A stretch of 13,117 nucleotides of DNA. It comes from Acetobacteraceae bacterium (GTDB lineage: Bacteria; Pseudomonadota; Alphaproteobacteria; Acetobacterales; Acetobacteraceae). Position numbers and translations under genes: made by a program. Where the stretch lies: NCBI GenBank assembly GCA_947476855.1, contig CANJSR010000088.1, positions 1 through 13,117 on the forward strand. Reading direction: 5' to 3'. Below, one piece after another: positions 5,580-12,969 of the stretch (its first letter is position 1; every line of letters starts with the position of its first letter). The notes beneath the pieces are model-generated. The model saw only the letters and a program-made list of their open reading frames with translations, made no database searches and was not told the DNA's origin.

Positions 5580-8306
5580 TCAGCCCTCCTGCTTCTTCAA
5601 CAGCAGGGCGCTCAGACCGATCAGGACCGGCACGGCGATCAGCAGCGGCAGGAAGGACGGTTGCAGGTCCGCCAGGCCCAGCGCCTTGGAGAAGACGCCG
5701 CGGGTGATGATGATATAGGGCGCGGTGGGAAAGATCTGGCCGATCAGCGCGCCGGCCCCCTCCATCGATGACACGGGGTTGATCAGGCCGGAGAACTGCA
5801 CTGCCGGCAGGATCGTCAGCACGGCCGTGCCGAAGATCGCCGCGATCTGGCTTTTCATGAAGGTGGAGATCAGCAGCCCCAGCGCGGTCGTGGTGATCAC
5901 ATAAAGCAGGGTCGCCAGCGCCAGCGTGAGGAAGCTGCCCTTCAGCGGCACGCCGAACAGCGTCACCGCCAGCCCGGTCAGCAGCAGGAAGTTCAGCATC
6001 GCCAGCCCGACATAGGGGATCTGCTTGCCGAGAAGGAATTCCAGCCGGGTGACCGGGGTCACGTAGAGATTGACGATGGAGCCAAGCTCCTTCTCCCGCA
6101 CCACGCTCAGGGCGGTCAGCATGGCCGGGATCAGGATCAGCAGGACCGGGATCATCGCCGGCACCATCGCGACCAGGCTCTTGACGTCGGGGTTGTAGCG
6201 AAACCGGGTCTCGATTGCGTAAAGCCCGGTCGTGATGGTTCCGGGCAGGCCGGTGGCCTTCTGGGCCAGCCAGTGCCCATGCATCCCGCCGACATAGCCC
6301 AGCACGTTCTCGGCCCGCGACGGCATCGCGCCATCGATCCAGGCGCCGATCTGCGCCGGCCCGCCGCGTGCGAGGTCACGGGCGAAGCCAGGCGGGATTT
6401 CCAGCGCCAGGCTCAGCTCCCCCGACCGCATCCGCCGGTCGAGATCGTCATAGTCGGTGATCGGCGCATGCTCGATGAAGTAGCGGGAACCGGAGAGATT
6501 GAGCGTGTAGTCCCGGCTGGTCACGGTCTGGTCTCGGTCGAGCACGGCGAAGGACAGATCCTCCACGTCCATGGTGATGCCATAGCCCATCACCAGCATC
6601 AGGATCACGCTGCCGACCAGCGCCAACATGGCGCGGATCGGGTCGCGGCGCAGTTCCAGCACTTCCCGCCGCGTGTAGCTGAACAGCCGGCGCGGATCGA
6701 AGCCCCGCGGCCGGGGGTGTTCCGCGACAGGCCCCGTGGTCGCCGCCGGGGGCGGAGGGGGGGAGTCGGTGACGGCCTCTTGCAGATAGGCGATGAACGC
6801 GTCCTCCAGCGTCGTCACGCCGCGCGTCGCGATCAGCCCGGCGGGCGTGTCGCTGACCAGCACCTTGCCGGCATGCATCAACGAAACCCGGTCGCAGCGT
6901 TCCGCCTCGCTCATGAAATGAGTGGAGATGAAGATCGTCACCTTGTCGCGCCGCGAAAGCTCGATCAGCATTTCCCAGAACGCGTCACGCGCGATCGGAT
7001 CGACACCCGAGGTCGGCTCGTCCAGGATCAGCATTTCCGGTTCGTGGATCATCGCCACCGCGAGCGACAGGCGCTGGCGCTGACCCAAGGGCAGCCCATC
7101 CGGCACCGCCTCCAAAATCCCTTCCAGCCCGAACCGCTCGGCCATCGCCGCGACCCGGGCCGGGATCGTCGCCGCCGGCAGGCGGAACAGGCGGGCGTGC
7201 AGTTCCAGGTTCTGCCGCACGGTCAGCTCGGAATAGAGCGAGAAACCCTGCGACATGTAGCCAACGCGGCGGCGTGTCTCCATGTCCCGCGCATCGACCT
7301 TCTGGCCGAACAGCCAGGCTTCCCCCTCGCTGGCCGGCAGCAGCCCGGTCAGCATCTTCATCGTCGTCGTCTTGCCGCAGCCGTTCGACCCGAGGAAGCC
7401 GAAGATTTCCCCCCGCGCGATGCGGAAGCTGACATGATCGACCGCCACGAAATCGCCGAAGCGCATGGTGAGCCCGCGCGCCTCGATCGCGGCCACGCCA
7501 TCGCCGTCGGCATCGCGCGGGGGGATGGCGACGGGCTTGTAGCCCTGGCGCTTGGCGGCTGGCAGCAGGGCGATGAAGGCGGCGTCGAGGGACGTCGTGC
7601 CGGTTTTCTCCATCAGGCCTTGCGCGGTGCCGGTGGCCAGCACCTGGCCGTCATCCATCGCGGCAAGCCAGTCGAAGCTGGCGGCTTCCTCCATGTAGGC
7701 GGTGGCGACCAGCACGCTCATGGCCGGCCGGCCGGCGCGGATGCGGGCGATCAGGTCCCAGAACTGCCGGCGCGACAGCGGATCAACGCCGGTCGTCGGC
7801 TCATCGAGGATCAGCAGGTCCGGGTCGTGGATCAGCGCGCAGCAAAGGCCGAGCTTCTGCTTCATGCCGCCGGAGAGCTTGCCGGCGGGGCGGGCGGTGA
7901 AGGCGGCCAGGCCGGTGCTGGCGACCAGTTCGGCGATCCGGCGTTCCCGCTCCGCCCGGTCGTGGCCGAACAGGCGGCCGAAGAAGTCGATGTTCTCGGC
8001 TACCGACAGGGTCGGATAGAGGTTCTTGCCCAGCCCCTGCGGCATGTAGGCGATGCGCGGCCCGATGCTTCGCCGCACCCGCGCGTCCCGCATGTCGCCG
8101 CCCAGGACATGAAGTTGGCCGGTCCGCACGGCCCGGGCGCCGGCGATGAGGGCCAGCAGGGTCGACTTGCCGACGCCGTCGGGGCCGATGATGCCGGCCA
8201 TGCAGCCGGCGGGGATGGCAAGGTCGGCGACGTCCAGGGCGCGGACCTTGCCGAAATGCTGGGTGACCCCCAGCAGGGTCACGGCCGGCGGGGCGGGCGC
8301 GGTCAT
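5580..8306 (-). CDS. rbbA: RbbA-type ABC-ABC-permease fusion protein
   Basis: 908 residues, close to the roughly 911 of E. coli RbbA, with the same order: two nucleotide-binding domains fused to one ABC-2 permease half. NBD1: Walker A GPDGVGKS 41-48, signature LSGGMKQ 144-150, Walker B LLILDEP 164-170; its H-loop reads ATAYM, so the usual His is A203. NBD2: Walker A GSNGCGKT 306-313, signature replaced by LPLGQRQ 405-411, Walker B LILDEP 426-431, H-loop His H463. A Pro-rich linker (515-534) leads to membrane segments at about 557-577, 713-735, 763-786, 792-814, 821-840 and 884-903, with [18 protein letters not shown] at 737-754. Its ATG overlaps the adaptor stop as ATGA, implying translational coupling. 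E. coli RbbA was described as a ribosome-associated ATPase. Here the domain plan and operon argue for a membrane exporter subunit. Confidence 0.95.
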   Translation of the reverse strand: MTAPAPPAVTLLGVTQHFGKVRALDVADLAIPAGCMAGIIGPDGVGKSTLLALIAGARAVRTGQLHVLGGDMRDARVRRSIGPRIAYMPQGLGKNLYPTLSVAENIDFFGRLFGHDRAERERRIAELVASTGLAAFTARPAGKLSGGMKQKLGLCCALIHDPDLLILDEPTTGVDPLSRRQFWDLIARIRAGRPAMSVLVATAYMEEAASFDWLAAMDDGQVLATGTAQGLMEKTGTTSLDAAFIALLPAAKRQGYKPVAIPPRDADGDGVAAIEARGLTMRFGDFVAVDHVSFRIARGEIFGFLGSNGCGKTTTMKMLTGLLPASEGEAWLFGQKVDARDMETRRRVGYMSQGFSLYSELTVRQNLELHARLFRLPAATIPARVAAMAERFGLEGILEAVPDGLPLGQRQRLSLAVAMIHEPEMLILDEPTSGVDPIARDAFWEMLIELSRRDKVTIFISTHFMSEAERCDRVSLMHAGKVLVSDTPAGLIATRGVTTLEDAFIAYLQEAVTDSPPPPPAATTGPVAEHPRPRGFDPRRLFSYTRREVLELRRDPIRAMLALVGSVILMLVMGYGITMDVEDLSFAVLDRDQTVTSRDYTLNLSGSRYFIEHAPITDYDDLDRRMRSGELSLALEIPPGFARDLARGGPAQIGAWIDGAMPSRAENVLGYVGGMHGHWLAQKATGLPGTITTGLYAIETRFRYNPDVKSLVAMVPAMIPVLLILIPAMLTALSVVREKELGSIVNLYVTPVTRLEFLLGKQIPYVGLAMLNFLLLTGLAVTLFGVPLKGSFLTLALATLLYVITTTALGLLISTFMKSQIAAIFGTAVLTILPAVQFSGLINPVSSMEGAGALIGQIFPTAPYIIITRGVFSKALGLADLQPSFLPLLIAVPVLIGLSALLLKKQEG

Positions 8307-9376
8307 TGCGGCAGCCGTATCTCCAGCGCCGCCGGCCAGGGGACCTTGGGATCAAGCCGCACATAGGCCATGCCGGGCAGGCCGGTCTTCACCTGGCGGA
8401 TATATTGCTTCAGCAGGTCAGGATCGATCCGGGCGCGCACCCGGAACATCAGCTTCAGCCGCTCCTCCTGGGTTTCCACGGTTTTCGGGGTGAACTGCGC
8501 GACATCGGCCACCAGCGACACCTGGGCGGGGATCACGTACTGCGACACCGCGTCGAGTACGAGATGCACCTCGGTCCCCAGCGCGACCCGCCCGGCCGCC
8601 GCGGTCGGCAGGAAGAAGGTCATGTAGACATCGCCGAGGTCGACCAGGTTCAGCACCCGCCCTCCCGCCGGCAGGATTTCCCCCGGCTGCGCCACGCGAT
8701 ACTGCACCCGCCCATTCCGCGGCGACCGCAGGGTGCCGTCGTCGAGGTCGGCCTGGATGCGCTCGATCGTCGCGCGCGTCGCGTCGACGGCCGATTCGGC
8801 GCCGATGACCTCGGAGTGCGCGGTGTTCAGCGCCGCCTCGGCCGCCGCCACCTGCGCCCGGGCGATCGCAACCGCGGCCTTGGCATGCTGGAATGCGGCG
8901 CGGTCATCATCCAGTTTCTGGATCGGGGTGGCGCCGAGGGGGGCGAGTTCCTCCGATCGGGCGAGGCGGCGCTGGGCGCCGTCGTAGTCGGATTGTTGCT
9001 GCTCGACGACGGCGCGGGCGGCGGTGATCTCGGCTTCCCGCTGCGCCACATGGCTGCGCGCCGTCGCGATCCCGATGATGGTACGGCGAAGCTGGGCTTC
9101 GGCCTCGCGCCGCTGCGCCTCCAGCACCGCCGTGTCCATGCGCGCCACGATCTGGCCGGCGGTGACGAAGTCGCCCTCATTGGCCAGGATTTCCTTGATC
9201 CGGCCTGATGCCTTGGTGGCGACGTCGATCTCCACGGCCTCGATCCGGCCATTGCCGCTGGCGATGCCGGCGGGCAGGGCGGCGGGTTGGAAATACCGCC
9301 AGGCGAAGAAGCCCAGGACGAGCAGGACCACCAGGATCGCCCCGCGCTTCACCCAGATGTTGCCGATGCTGATCAT
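8303..9376 (-). CDS. yhiI: HlyD-family membrane fusion protein (periplasmic adaptor), YhiI-like
   Basis: 357-residue periplasmic adaptor linking the RbbA/YhhJ pump to an outer-membrane channel. Seen: one N-terminal membrane anchor (about 11-28, [19 protein letters not shown]); the first half-lipoyl segment ([20 protein letters not shown], 52-71, with [13 protein letters not shown]); a long Ala/Arg/Glu-rich coiled-coil hairpin (about 85-212, with [10 protein letters not shown] at 154-163); the second lipoyl half ([17 protein letters not shown], 217-233); and a beta-barrel region with [13 protein letters not shown] at 245-257 and [19 protein letters not shown] at 293-311. It matches E. coli YhiI as I recall it. 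I start it at the ATG at 9376, preceded by AAGGAG about 14 nt away, a slightly long spacing. The frame is open to 9496 but that extension has no family resemblance. The stop overlaps the rbbA start. It is first in the operon. Confidence 0.92.
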   Translation of the reverse strand: MISIGNIWVKRGAILVVLLVLGFFAWRYFQPAALPAGIASGNGRIEAVEIDVATKASGRIKEILANEGDFVTAGQIVARMDTAVLEAQRREAEAQLRRTIIGIATARSHVAQREAEITAARAVVEQQQSDYDGAQRRLARSEELAPLGATPIQKLDDDRAAFQHAKAAVAIARAQVAAAEAALNTAHSEVIGAESAVDATRATIERIQADLDDGTLRSPRNGRVQYRVAQPGEILPAGGRVLNLVDLGDVYMTFFLPTAAAGRVALGTEVHLVLDAVSQYVIPAQVSLVADVAQFTPKTVETQEERLKLMFRVRARIDPDLLKQYIRQVKTGLPGMAYVRLDPKVPWPAALEIRLPQ

Positions 9377-9629
9377 GGTTTCGCTTGCAACTCCTTGTGG
9401 GGGACACGAAGCGGCGCGCCGAAACGGATGATAGTCCCCGCGCACCCCGTGGCGTTCAGGAAATCGAAGCCGCCAGCGTGACCCTTGTGCGCGCAATCGC
9501 CACCGGTCGCTTGATCTGGATCAACGACAGCCGCGATCACCTGGCCAAACACTGCCCAGGCGGCCCCGCCCGGCCGGGGTGCACAAGCCGGACATCGGTC
9601 AAAGGACCGGAGAAAGAGGGGGATTATCC
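9377..9629. promoter_or_regulatory. Divergent regulatory region between the exporter operon and the unknown two-gene unit
   Basis: 253 bp without a supported gene. It contains the FNR/FixK-type box (separate entry); a TATCAT -10-like hexamer on the minus strand (9433-9428) about 52 bp ahead of the adaptor ATG, without a convincing -35; and a GC-rich palindrome (CCCGGCCGGG, 9569-9578) on the plus-strand leader side. No convincing -10 was found for the plus-strand gene. Confidence 0.5.
9511..9524. promoter_or_regulatory. FNR/FixK/Anr-family operator (perfect TTGAT-N4-ATCAA)
   Basis: TTGATCTGGATCAA is a perfect dyad match to the FNR/FixK 'anaerobox'. In alphaproteobacteria FixK, FnrL or NnrR-type CRP/FNR regulators bind such sites and respond to low oxygen or nitric oxide. 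Its centre is about 112 bp ahead of the ATG at 9630 and 141 bp ahead of the ATG at 9376. A class II position (-41.5) would put the plus-strand start near 9559, where the -10 region is poor. For the minus-strand TATCAT, with a start near 9422, the box would be at about -95, near a class I position. Which gene it controls is open. Confidence 0.65.
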
Positions 9630-11234
9630 ATGGGCCATATGGCAGGCGCGCCGTCGGTCGACCGGCTGCGAGATGAAATCCAGGGCGTACGCTATCGGGA
9701 GGCGACGGAAACGTTCTGCCGTCTGGTGACCGAGCAGAACCGCCCCCTCAAATCCATGATCCAGGAAGCGATCTCGGCCGCCGCCCCCTATGTCCAGGTG
9801 CCCTCTCATCTGATGCGCCTGCCGAGCGGTGAGTTGCGCGGGGTGAACTACGACCACACGATCCTGGGCTGGCGCGGCGCGATCTCCCTGATGGGGGAAC
9901 TCGGCGGCAAGCGAGGCATCCTGCCGAACATCCAGGCCATGTGGTACGTGCCGCAGGGCCTGAACGTGTGGGAACAGGTGGTCTGCGAGTTCCCCGGCCA
10001 CTACGCGCGCGACGGCGAGCAATGCAACCGCCAGTTCCCCGGCCCTGATGAACACGTCAACCGCTTCGACGGCCCGGCCTGGAACGCGCCGAAAATCTAC
10101 TTCGAGGATCACGCTCCGATCGAGGGCGGGTCCGTCGAGGAACGCCTCGGCCGGATGAACTGGGCCATCGCCGAGGGCGACAAGGCCGAAGCCTACGGGC
10201 TGTTCCTGGGTCTGGCGAAGGACCCGGCCAACCGCGAGCAATTGAAGAACGCGATCCTGTTCGCCGGCATCACCGACCTGCAAGACACGATCATCAACCG
10301 CGGCGGCTACCAGAACATCGGCCACAAGGCGCTGCGGGCTCGTGCGCTGGTCGACATGGCCGACTACCTCGGCTGGGACAACGCGCATGAGCTGATCTAC
10401 ACGGTGGTGCCCGACCTTGGCTGTTCCCCGCGCCTGTATGGGCTGTGGACGGAAATCAGCAACATCTGCCGGATGGAAATTCCGAAGCACGCCGATATCC
10501 CCCGCCGGTCGGACAAGCCGCTAACCGAACGGGACCTGGATATCCTGACGGAAGCGATCCTGTGGGGCGGGCCGTTCGATGTGAACGCGGCGATCATGGG
10601 CTTCTTCAAGCGCGGCGCCGGCACGCTGGACGTGGGCGACGCGGTGATGGTCTGCTTCCAGCGCTATCTGATCGACGTGCTGGAACATCCGAACGCCTTC
10701 CTGCATCCTACCCATGCGCTCGACTACATGAACGTCGTGCTGTCGTGGATACGTAACCATGACAATCCGCACCACGTGAAAGGCATCTTCATGGGTGCCA
10801 GGTTCATGAACGACACCATTCGCTCCAACGCCAACTTCCCGCGCGACCCGAAGACGGCACTGGAGCACCGGCGCACTTTCCGCGGCTGGGCCGACGGCAT
10901 CGCCGTGGACCGGATGCTGCCGATCCTGAAGGAGCACGTGCTGGCCCAGGACGCCCCCCGATCCTGCGCTCTGGTCGATTCCTATCTGGAACGGACCAGT
11001 GAACGGCATGAGCTGATGGACACGATCACCTATGCCGCCTGCCACTGGCAGAACGACCCGCATGTGATGCGGAACTGCAGTTCCTCGCTGGAGGAATACC
11101 GCGCCAACAAGACATCCCGCCGCGACGACATCATCCGTGGCTACGCCAAGCACCAGTCCCGCTACGTGAAACGGGCCCTGAGCCATGACTGCTACAATGT
11201 CTTCGTGGACCACTTCAAACCCGGCCAAGCCTGA
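9630..11234 (+). CDS. Uncharacterised 534-aa His-rich protein
   Basis: I do not recognise this family with confidence. It is 534 residues, without signal peptide or membrane segments, apparently a soluble, mainly helical cytoplasmic protein. Striking segments include PSGELRGVNYDHTILGWRGA (65-84), IQAMWYVPQGLNVWEQVVCEFPGHY (101-125), NRGGYQNIGHKAL (223-235), YGLWTEISNIC (270-280), THALDYMNVVLSWI (361-374), HHVKGIFMGARFMNDTIRSN (381-400) and the C-terminal CHWQNDPHVM (471-480). A pattern His-x-Leu, 9-15 residues, Trp, 3-7 residues, His recurs at 232-253, 362-381 and 460-478. That could reflect helical repeats placing His ligands, hence a metal or haem enzyme, but this is inference; a distant relation to questin-oxidase-like proteins is a guess only. 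The start at 9630 has GAGGGGG (9616-9622) 7 nt upstream; a GTG at 9579 would add 17 residues but has no clear site. It is followed after 9 bp by the 125-aa gene and may be controlled by the FNR/FixK box. Confidence 0.85.
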   Translation: MGHMAGAPSVDRLRDEIQGVRYREATETFCRLVTEQNRPLKSMIQEAISAAAPYVQVPSHLMRLPSGELRGVNYDHTILGWRGAISLMGELGGKRGILPNIQAMWYVPQGLNVWEQVVCEFPGHYARDGEQCNRQFPGPDEHVNRFDGPAWNAPKIYFEDHAPIEGGSVEERLGRMNWAIAEGDKAEAYGLFLGLAKDPANREQLKNAILFAGITDLQDTIINRGGYQNIGHKALRARALVDMADYLGWDNAHELIYTVVPDLGCSPRLYGLWTEISNICRMEIPKHADIPRRSDKPLTERDLDILTEAILWGGPFDVNAAIMGFFKRGAGTLDVGDAVMVCFQRYLIDVLEHPNAFLHPTHALDYMNVVLSWIRNHDNPHHVKGIFMGARFMNDTIRSNANFPRDPKTALEHRRTFRGWADGIAVDRMLPILKEHVLAQDAPRSCALVDSYLERTSERHELMDTITYAACHWQNDPHVMRNCSSSLEEYRANKTSRRDDIIRGYAKHQSRYVKRALSHDCYNVFVDHFKPGQA

Positions 11235-11243
11235 GGACCGATC

Positions 11244-11621
11244 ATGAGCGATGACCCAATGACCCTCGCCGAAGTCTGGCGCGTGCGCAACGCCGCCGCC
11301 GTTACGCTCGGCCTCAGCGAGGACCAGATGCGGCGAGCCGTACGGTCCGCCAGCATCGGGGATCTGGTCGCGCTGATCGAGACCTTTTCCCCGGCGCGAT
11401 CGACCGGGCCGGAATGGACGCGGACCTTCGAACCGCTGATCGAGCGTCTGTGGACCTGGCGGGATGACACGACCATGGCGACCCTGGCCGATGTGTTCCG
11501 TGCCCGCGGCATGCCGTGGATGGCGGTGACCAACGCGCTGTCGCCCGAGAATGGCGCGCATGTCCGCGGTGACCTCCGCCAGCCTGCCTGGGCACGCCAG
11601 CCTGCCTTCACGGTCGTCTGA
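11244..11621 (+). CDS. Uncharacterised 125-aa protein, partner of the 534-aa gene
   Basis: Small soluble protein of unrecognised family. It is acidic and basic in alternation and probably helical over residues 7-70 (LAEVWRVRNAAAVTLGLSED, then DQMRRAVRSASIGDLVALIE), with two Trp residues close together in IERLWTWRDD (66-75) and a low-complexity tail rich in Pro, Gln and Arg (LRQPAWARQPAF). There is no signal peptide or Cys cluster. It begins 9 bp after the stop of the 534-aa gene; TGAGGA, which overlaps that stop codon, is its ribosome binding site about 7 nt before the ATG. Expression as one transcript, and a joint function with the larger protein, are likely inferences. A weak hairpin plus TTTT follows it. 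Confidence 0.78.
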   Translation: MSDDPMTLAEVWRVRNAAAVTLGLSEDQMRRAVRSASIGDLVALIETFSPARSTGPEWTRTFEPLIERLWTWRDDTTMATLADVFRARGMPWMAVTNALSPENGAHVRGDLRQPAWARQPAFTVV

Positions 11622-11626
11622 TCCCG

Positions 11627-11644
11627 TCCGCTCCGGCGGATTTT
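11627..11644 (+). terminator. Weak intrinsic terminator after the unknown two-gene unit
   Basis: TCCGC (11627-11631), loop TCCG, GCGGA (11636-11640), then TTTT (11641-11644), 5 bp past the stop codon of the 125-aa gene. The 5-bp stem and short T-run suggest partial termination, so some read-through into the PQQ dehydrogenase gene is possible. Confidence 0.45.
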
Positions 11645-11702
11645 GGGCAGGTATCGCGGCTGGTCCGGGGTAGGATGGAGGAGACATCCGCCGGAGGCCT
11701 AG

Positions 11703-12827
11703 ATGCGTCTGTTCGCCGTGTTGCTTGCGCTCGTGCTGTTTGTGGCACCCGCGCATGCCCAGACCGAACGCCTGCTGGCGACCGAGGCCGGACCGGTGCG
11801 GGTCCAGGTTATTGCTCAGGGGTTCGAGCATCCCTGGGCCCTGGCGTTCCTGCCCGACGGGCGGATGCTGGTGACCGAGCGGCCGGGCCGCCTGCGGGTC
11901 GTTTCCCGTGACGGTGGCATCTCCGCACCGGTCTCGGGCGTGCCGGCCGTGGTCGCGCGGGGGCAGGGGGGACTGCTGGACGTCGTGCTCGCGCCTGATT
12001 TCGCGGTGAGCCGCCTGGTCTTCCTGGCCTATGCCGAAGGCGGGCCGAACGACACCGCCGGTACCGCCGTCGCGCGCGGCCGGCTGAATGACGCCGGGAC
12101 GATGCTGGAGGGTGTGTCGGTCATCTTCCGCCAGCAGCCGAAGGTGGACGGCCCCAACCATTTCGGCGCCCGCCTGGTCTTCGCCCGTGACGGCACGCTG
12201 TTCGTCATGTTGGGAGACCGATACAAATTCGACCCGGCGCAGGACCCGGGCAGCCTTCTGGGCAAGATCGCGCGGATCAACCCCGATGGCACGATCCCCC
12301 GCGACAACCCCTTCCTGAACCGCCCCGGCGTCCGCCCCGAGATCTGGTCGCTCGGCCATCGCAACATCCAGGGGGCGACCCTGCATCCGCGCACAGGGGC
12401 GCTGTGGATCGCCGAGATGGGACCGCGCGGCGGGGATGAACTCAACCAGTCGGAAGCGGGGAAGAACTACGGCTGGCCGCTGGTGAGCTGGGGCACGCAC
12501 TACAATCTTGCCTCGATCCCCGAGCCGACGACGCGGCCCGACCTGGCGGGATCAGTGCATTTCTGGGTACCCTCGATCGCGCCGTCCGGCATGGCGATCT
12601 ATACGGGCGACCTGTTTCCGGCATGGCGCGACTCGGTGCTGATCGGCGCCCTGCGCGGCGCGGCGATCGCGCGGGTCACGCTGCGCGATGGCGTCTTCGT
12701 GGCCGAGGAACGGATCGCCATGGGCACCCGCATCCGCGACGTGCGGCAGGGGCCGGATGGCGCGGTCTATCTGCTGACCGATGAGGACCGGGGCCGCCTG
12801 CTGCGCCTGTCTCCCGTCGCTCGGTAG
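11703..12827 (+). CDS. Secreted PQQ-dependent aldose sugar dehydrogenase (Asd/YliI type)
   Basis: 374-residue soluble quinoprotein of the glucose/sorbosone dehydrogenase family, which oxidises aldose sugars to lactones with PQQ and Ca2+ in the periplasm. Residues 1-19 form a signal peptide (MRLFAVLLALVLFVAPAHA, cleaved before Q20). The six-bladed beta-propeller is recognisable by HPWALAFLPDGRMLVTER (43-60), GQGGLLDVVLAPDF (87-100), GPNHFGARLVF (150-160), where H153 corresponds to the catalytic His144 of Acinetobacter soluble GDH, LGHRNIQG (217-224, R220 as PQQ-binding Arg), and AEMGPRGGDELNQ (237-249). The last has Met where E. coli Asd has His (EHGPRGGDE). NYGWPL at 255-260 is also typical. 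Length fits the family. The start has GGAGG (11693-11697) 5 nt upstream. No PQQ biosynthesis gene is in view, so PQQ must come from elsewhere in the genome or outside. The physiological sugar is not known from sequence. Confidence 0.93.
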   Translation: MRLFAVLLALVLFVAPAHAQTERLLATEAGPVRVQVIAQGFEHPWALAFLPDGRMLVTERPGRLRVVSRDGGISAPVSGVPAVVARGQGGLLDVVLAPDFAVSRLVFLAYAEGGPNDTAGTAVARGRLNDAGTMLEGVSVIFRQQPKVDGPNHFGARLVFARDGTLFVMLGDRYKFDPAQDPGSLLGKIARINPDGTIPRDNPFLNRPGVRPEIWSLGHRNIQGATLHPRTGALWIAEMGPRGGDELNQSEAGKNYGWPLVSWGTHYNLASIPEPTTRPDLAGSVHFWVPSIAPSGMAIYTGDLFPAWRDSVLIGALRGAAIARVTLRDGVFVAEERIAMGTRIRDVRQGPDGAVYLLTDEDRGRLLRLSPVAR

Positions 12828-12848
12828 GGCGCCCGCCGCCCACCCTCC

Positions 12849-12957
12849 GTCATGACGGCCGAAGGGCCGCCACCCACGACTTGCCTGTTGGCAACAGGAG
12901 AAAGTCGTGGATACCGGGCCAGCGCCCGGCATGACCGGGGGCTGCTAACCAGCCCCC
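12849..12957. repeat. Cluster of four hairpins, likely dispersed palindromic intergenic element
   Basis: Four adjacent inverted repeats lie between convergent genes. A: CGGCC-GAAG-GGCCG (12856-12869). B: outer stem CCACGACTT (12874-12882) with AAGTCGTGG (12902-12910), enclosing either CCTGTT-GGC-AACAGG (12884-12898) or the alternative TTGCC-TGTT-GGCAA (12881-12894). C: CCGGGC-CAGC-GCCCGG (12914-12929). D: GGGGGCTG-CTAAC-CAGCCCCC (12937-12957). GTCATGAC (12849-12856) and GGCATGACC (12929-12937) frame parts of it. Layout and words such as GTCATGAC and GTCGTGGAT resemble the abundant extragenic palindromes of alphaproteobacteria as I remember them. Hairpin D has no T-run but its 8-bp GC stem could help end transcription from both sides. 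Confidence 0.6.
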
Positions 12958-12969
12958 AACGCCCGCAGG

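Noticed and set aside
6757..6763. Seven-G tract in rbbA as a possible phase-variation or frameshift site
   Set aside because: It encodes the Pro-rich linker between NBD2 and the permease part, the frame is intact on both sides, and short G tracts are expected in DNA of this composition.
6273..8366. Very long open frame (about 697 codons) antisense to rbbA
   Set aside because: The rbbA reading on the other strand matches a known family from end to end. The antisense translation is rich in His, Arg, Gln and Gly, typical of a shadow frame in GC-rich DNA.
9377..9496. N-terminal extension of the HlyD-like adaptor
   Set aside because: The extra 40 residues precede the membrane anchor with an Arg-rich unrelated stretch; family members begin near the ATG at 9376.
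9569..9578. CCCGGCCGGG palindrome in the leader of the 534-aa gene as an operator
   Set aside because: A purely G/C palindrome of this size is common by chance here, and no matching half-site or second copy is nearby.
10521..12500. Long minus-strand open frame (about 659 codons) across three plus-strand genes
   Set aside because: It spans the gene boundaries of the 534-aa, 125-aa and PQQ dehydrogenase genes, has shadow-like composition, and no ribosome site or family resemblance was seen.
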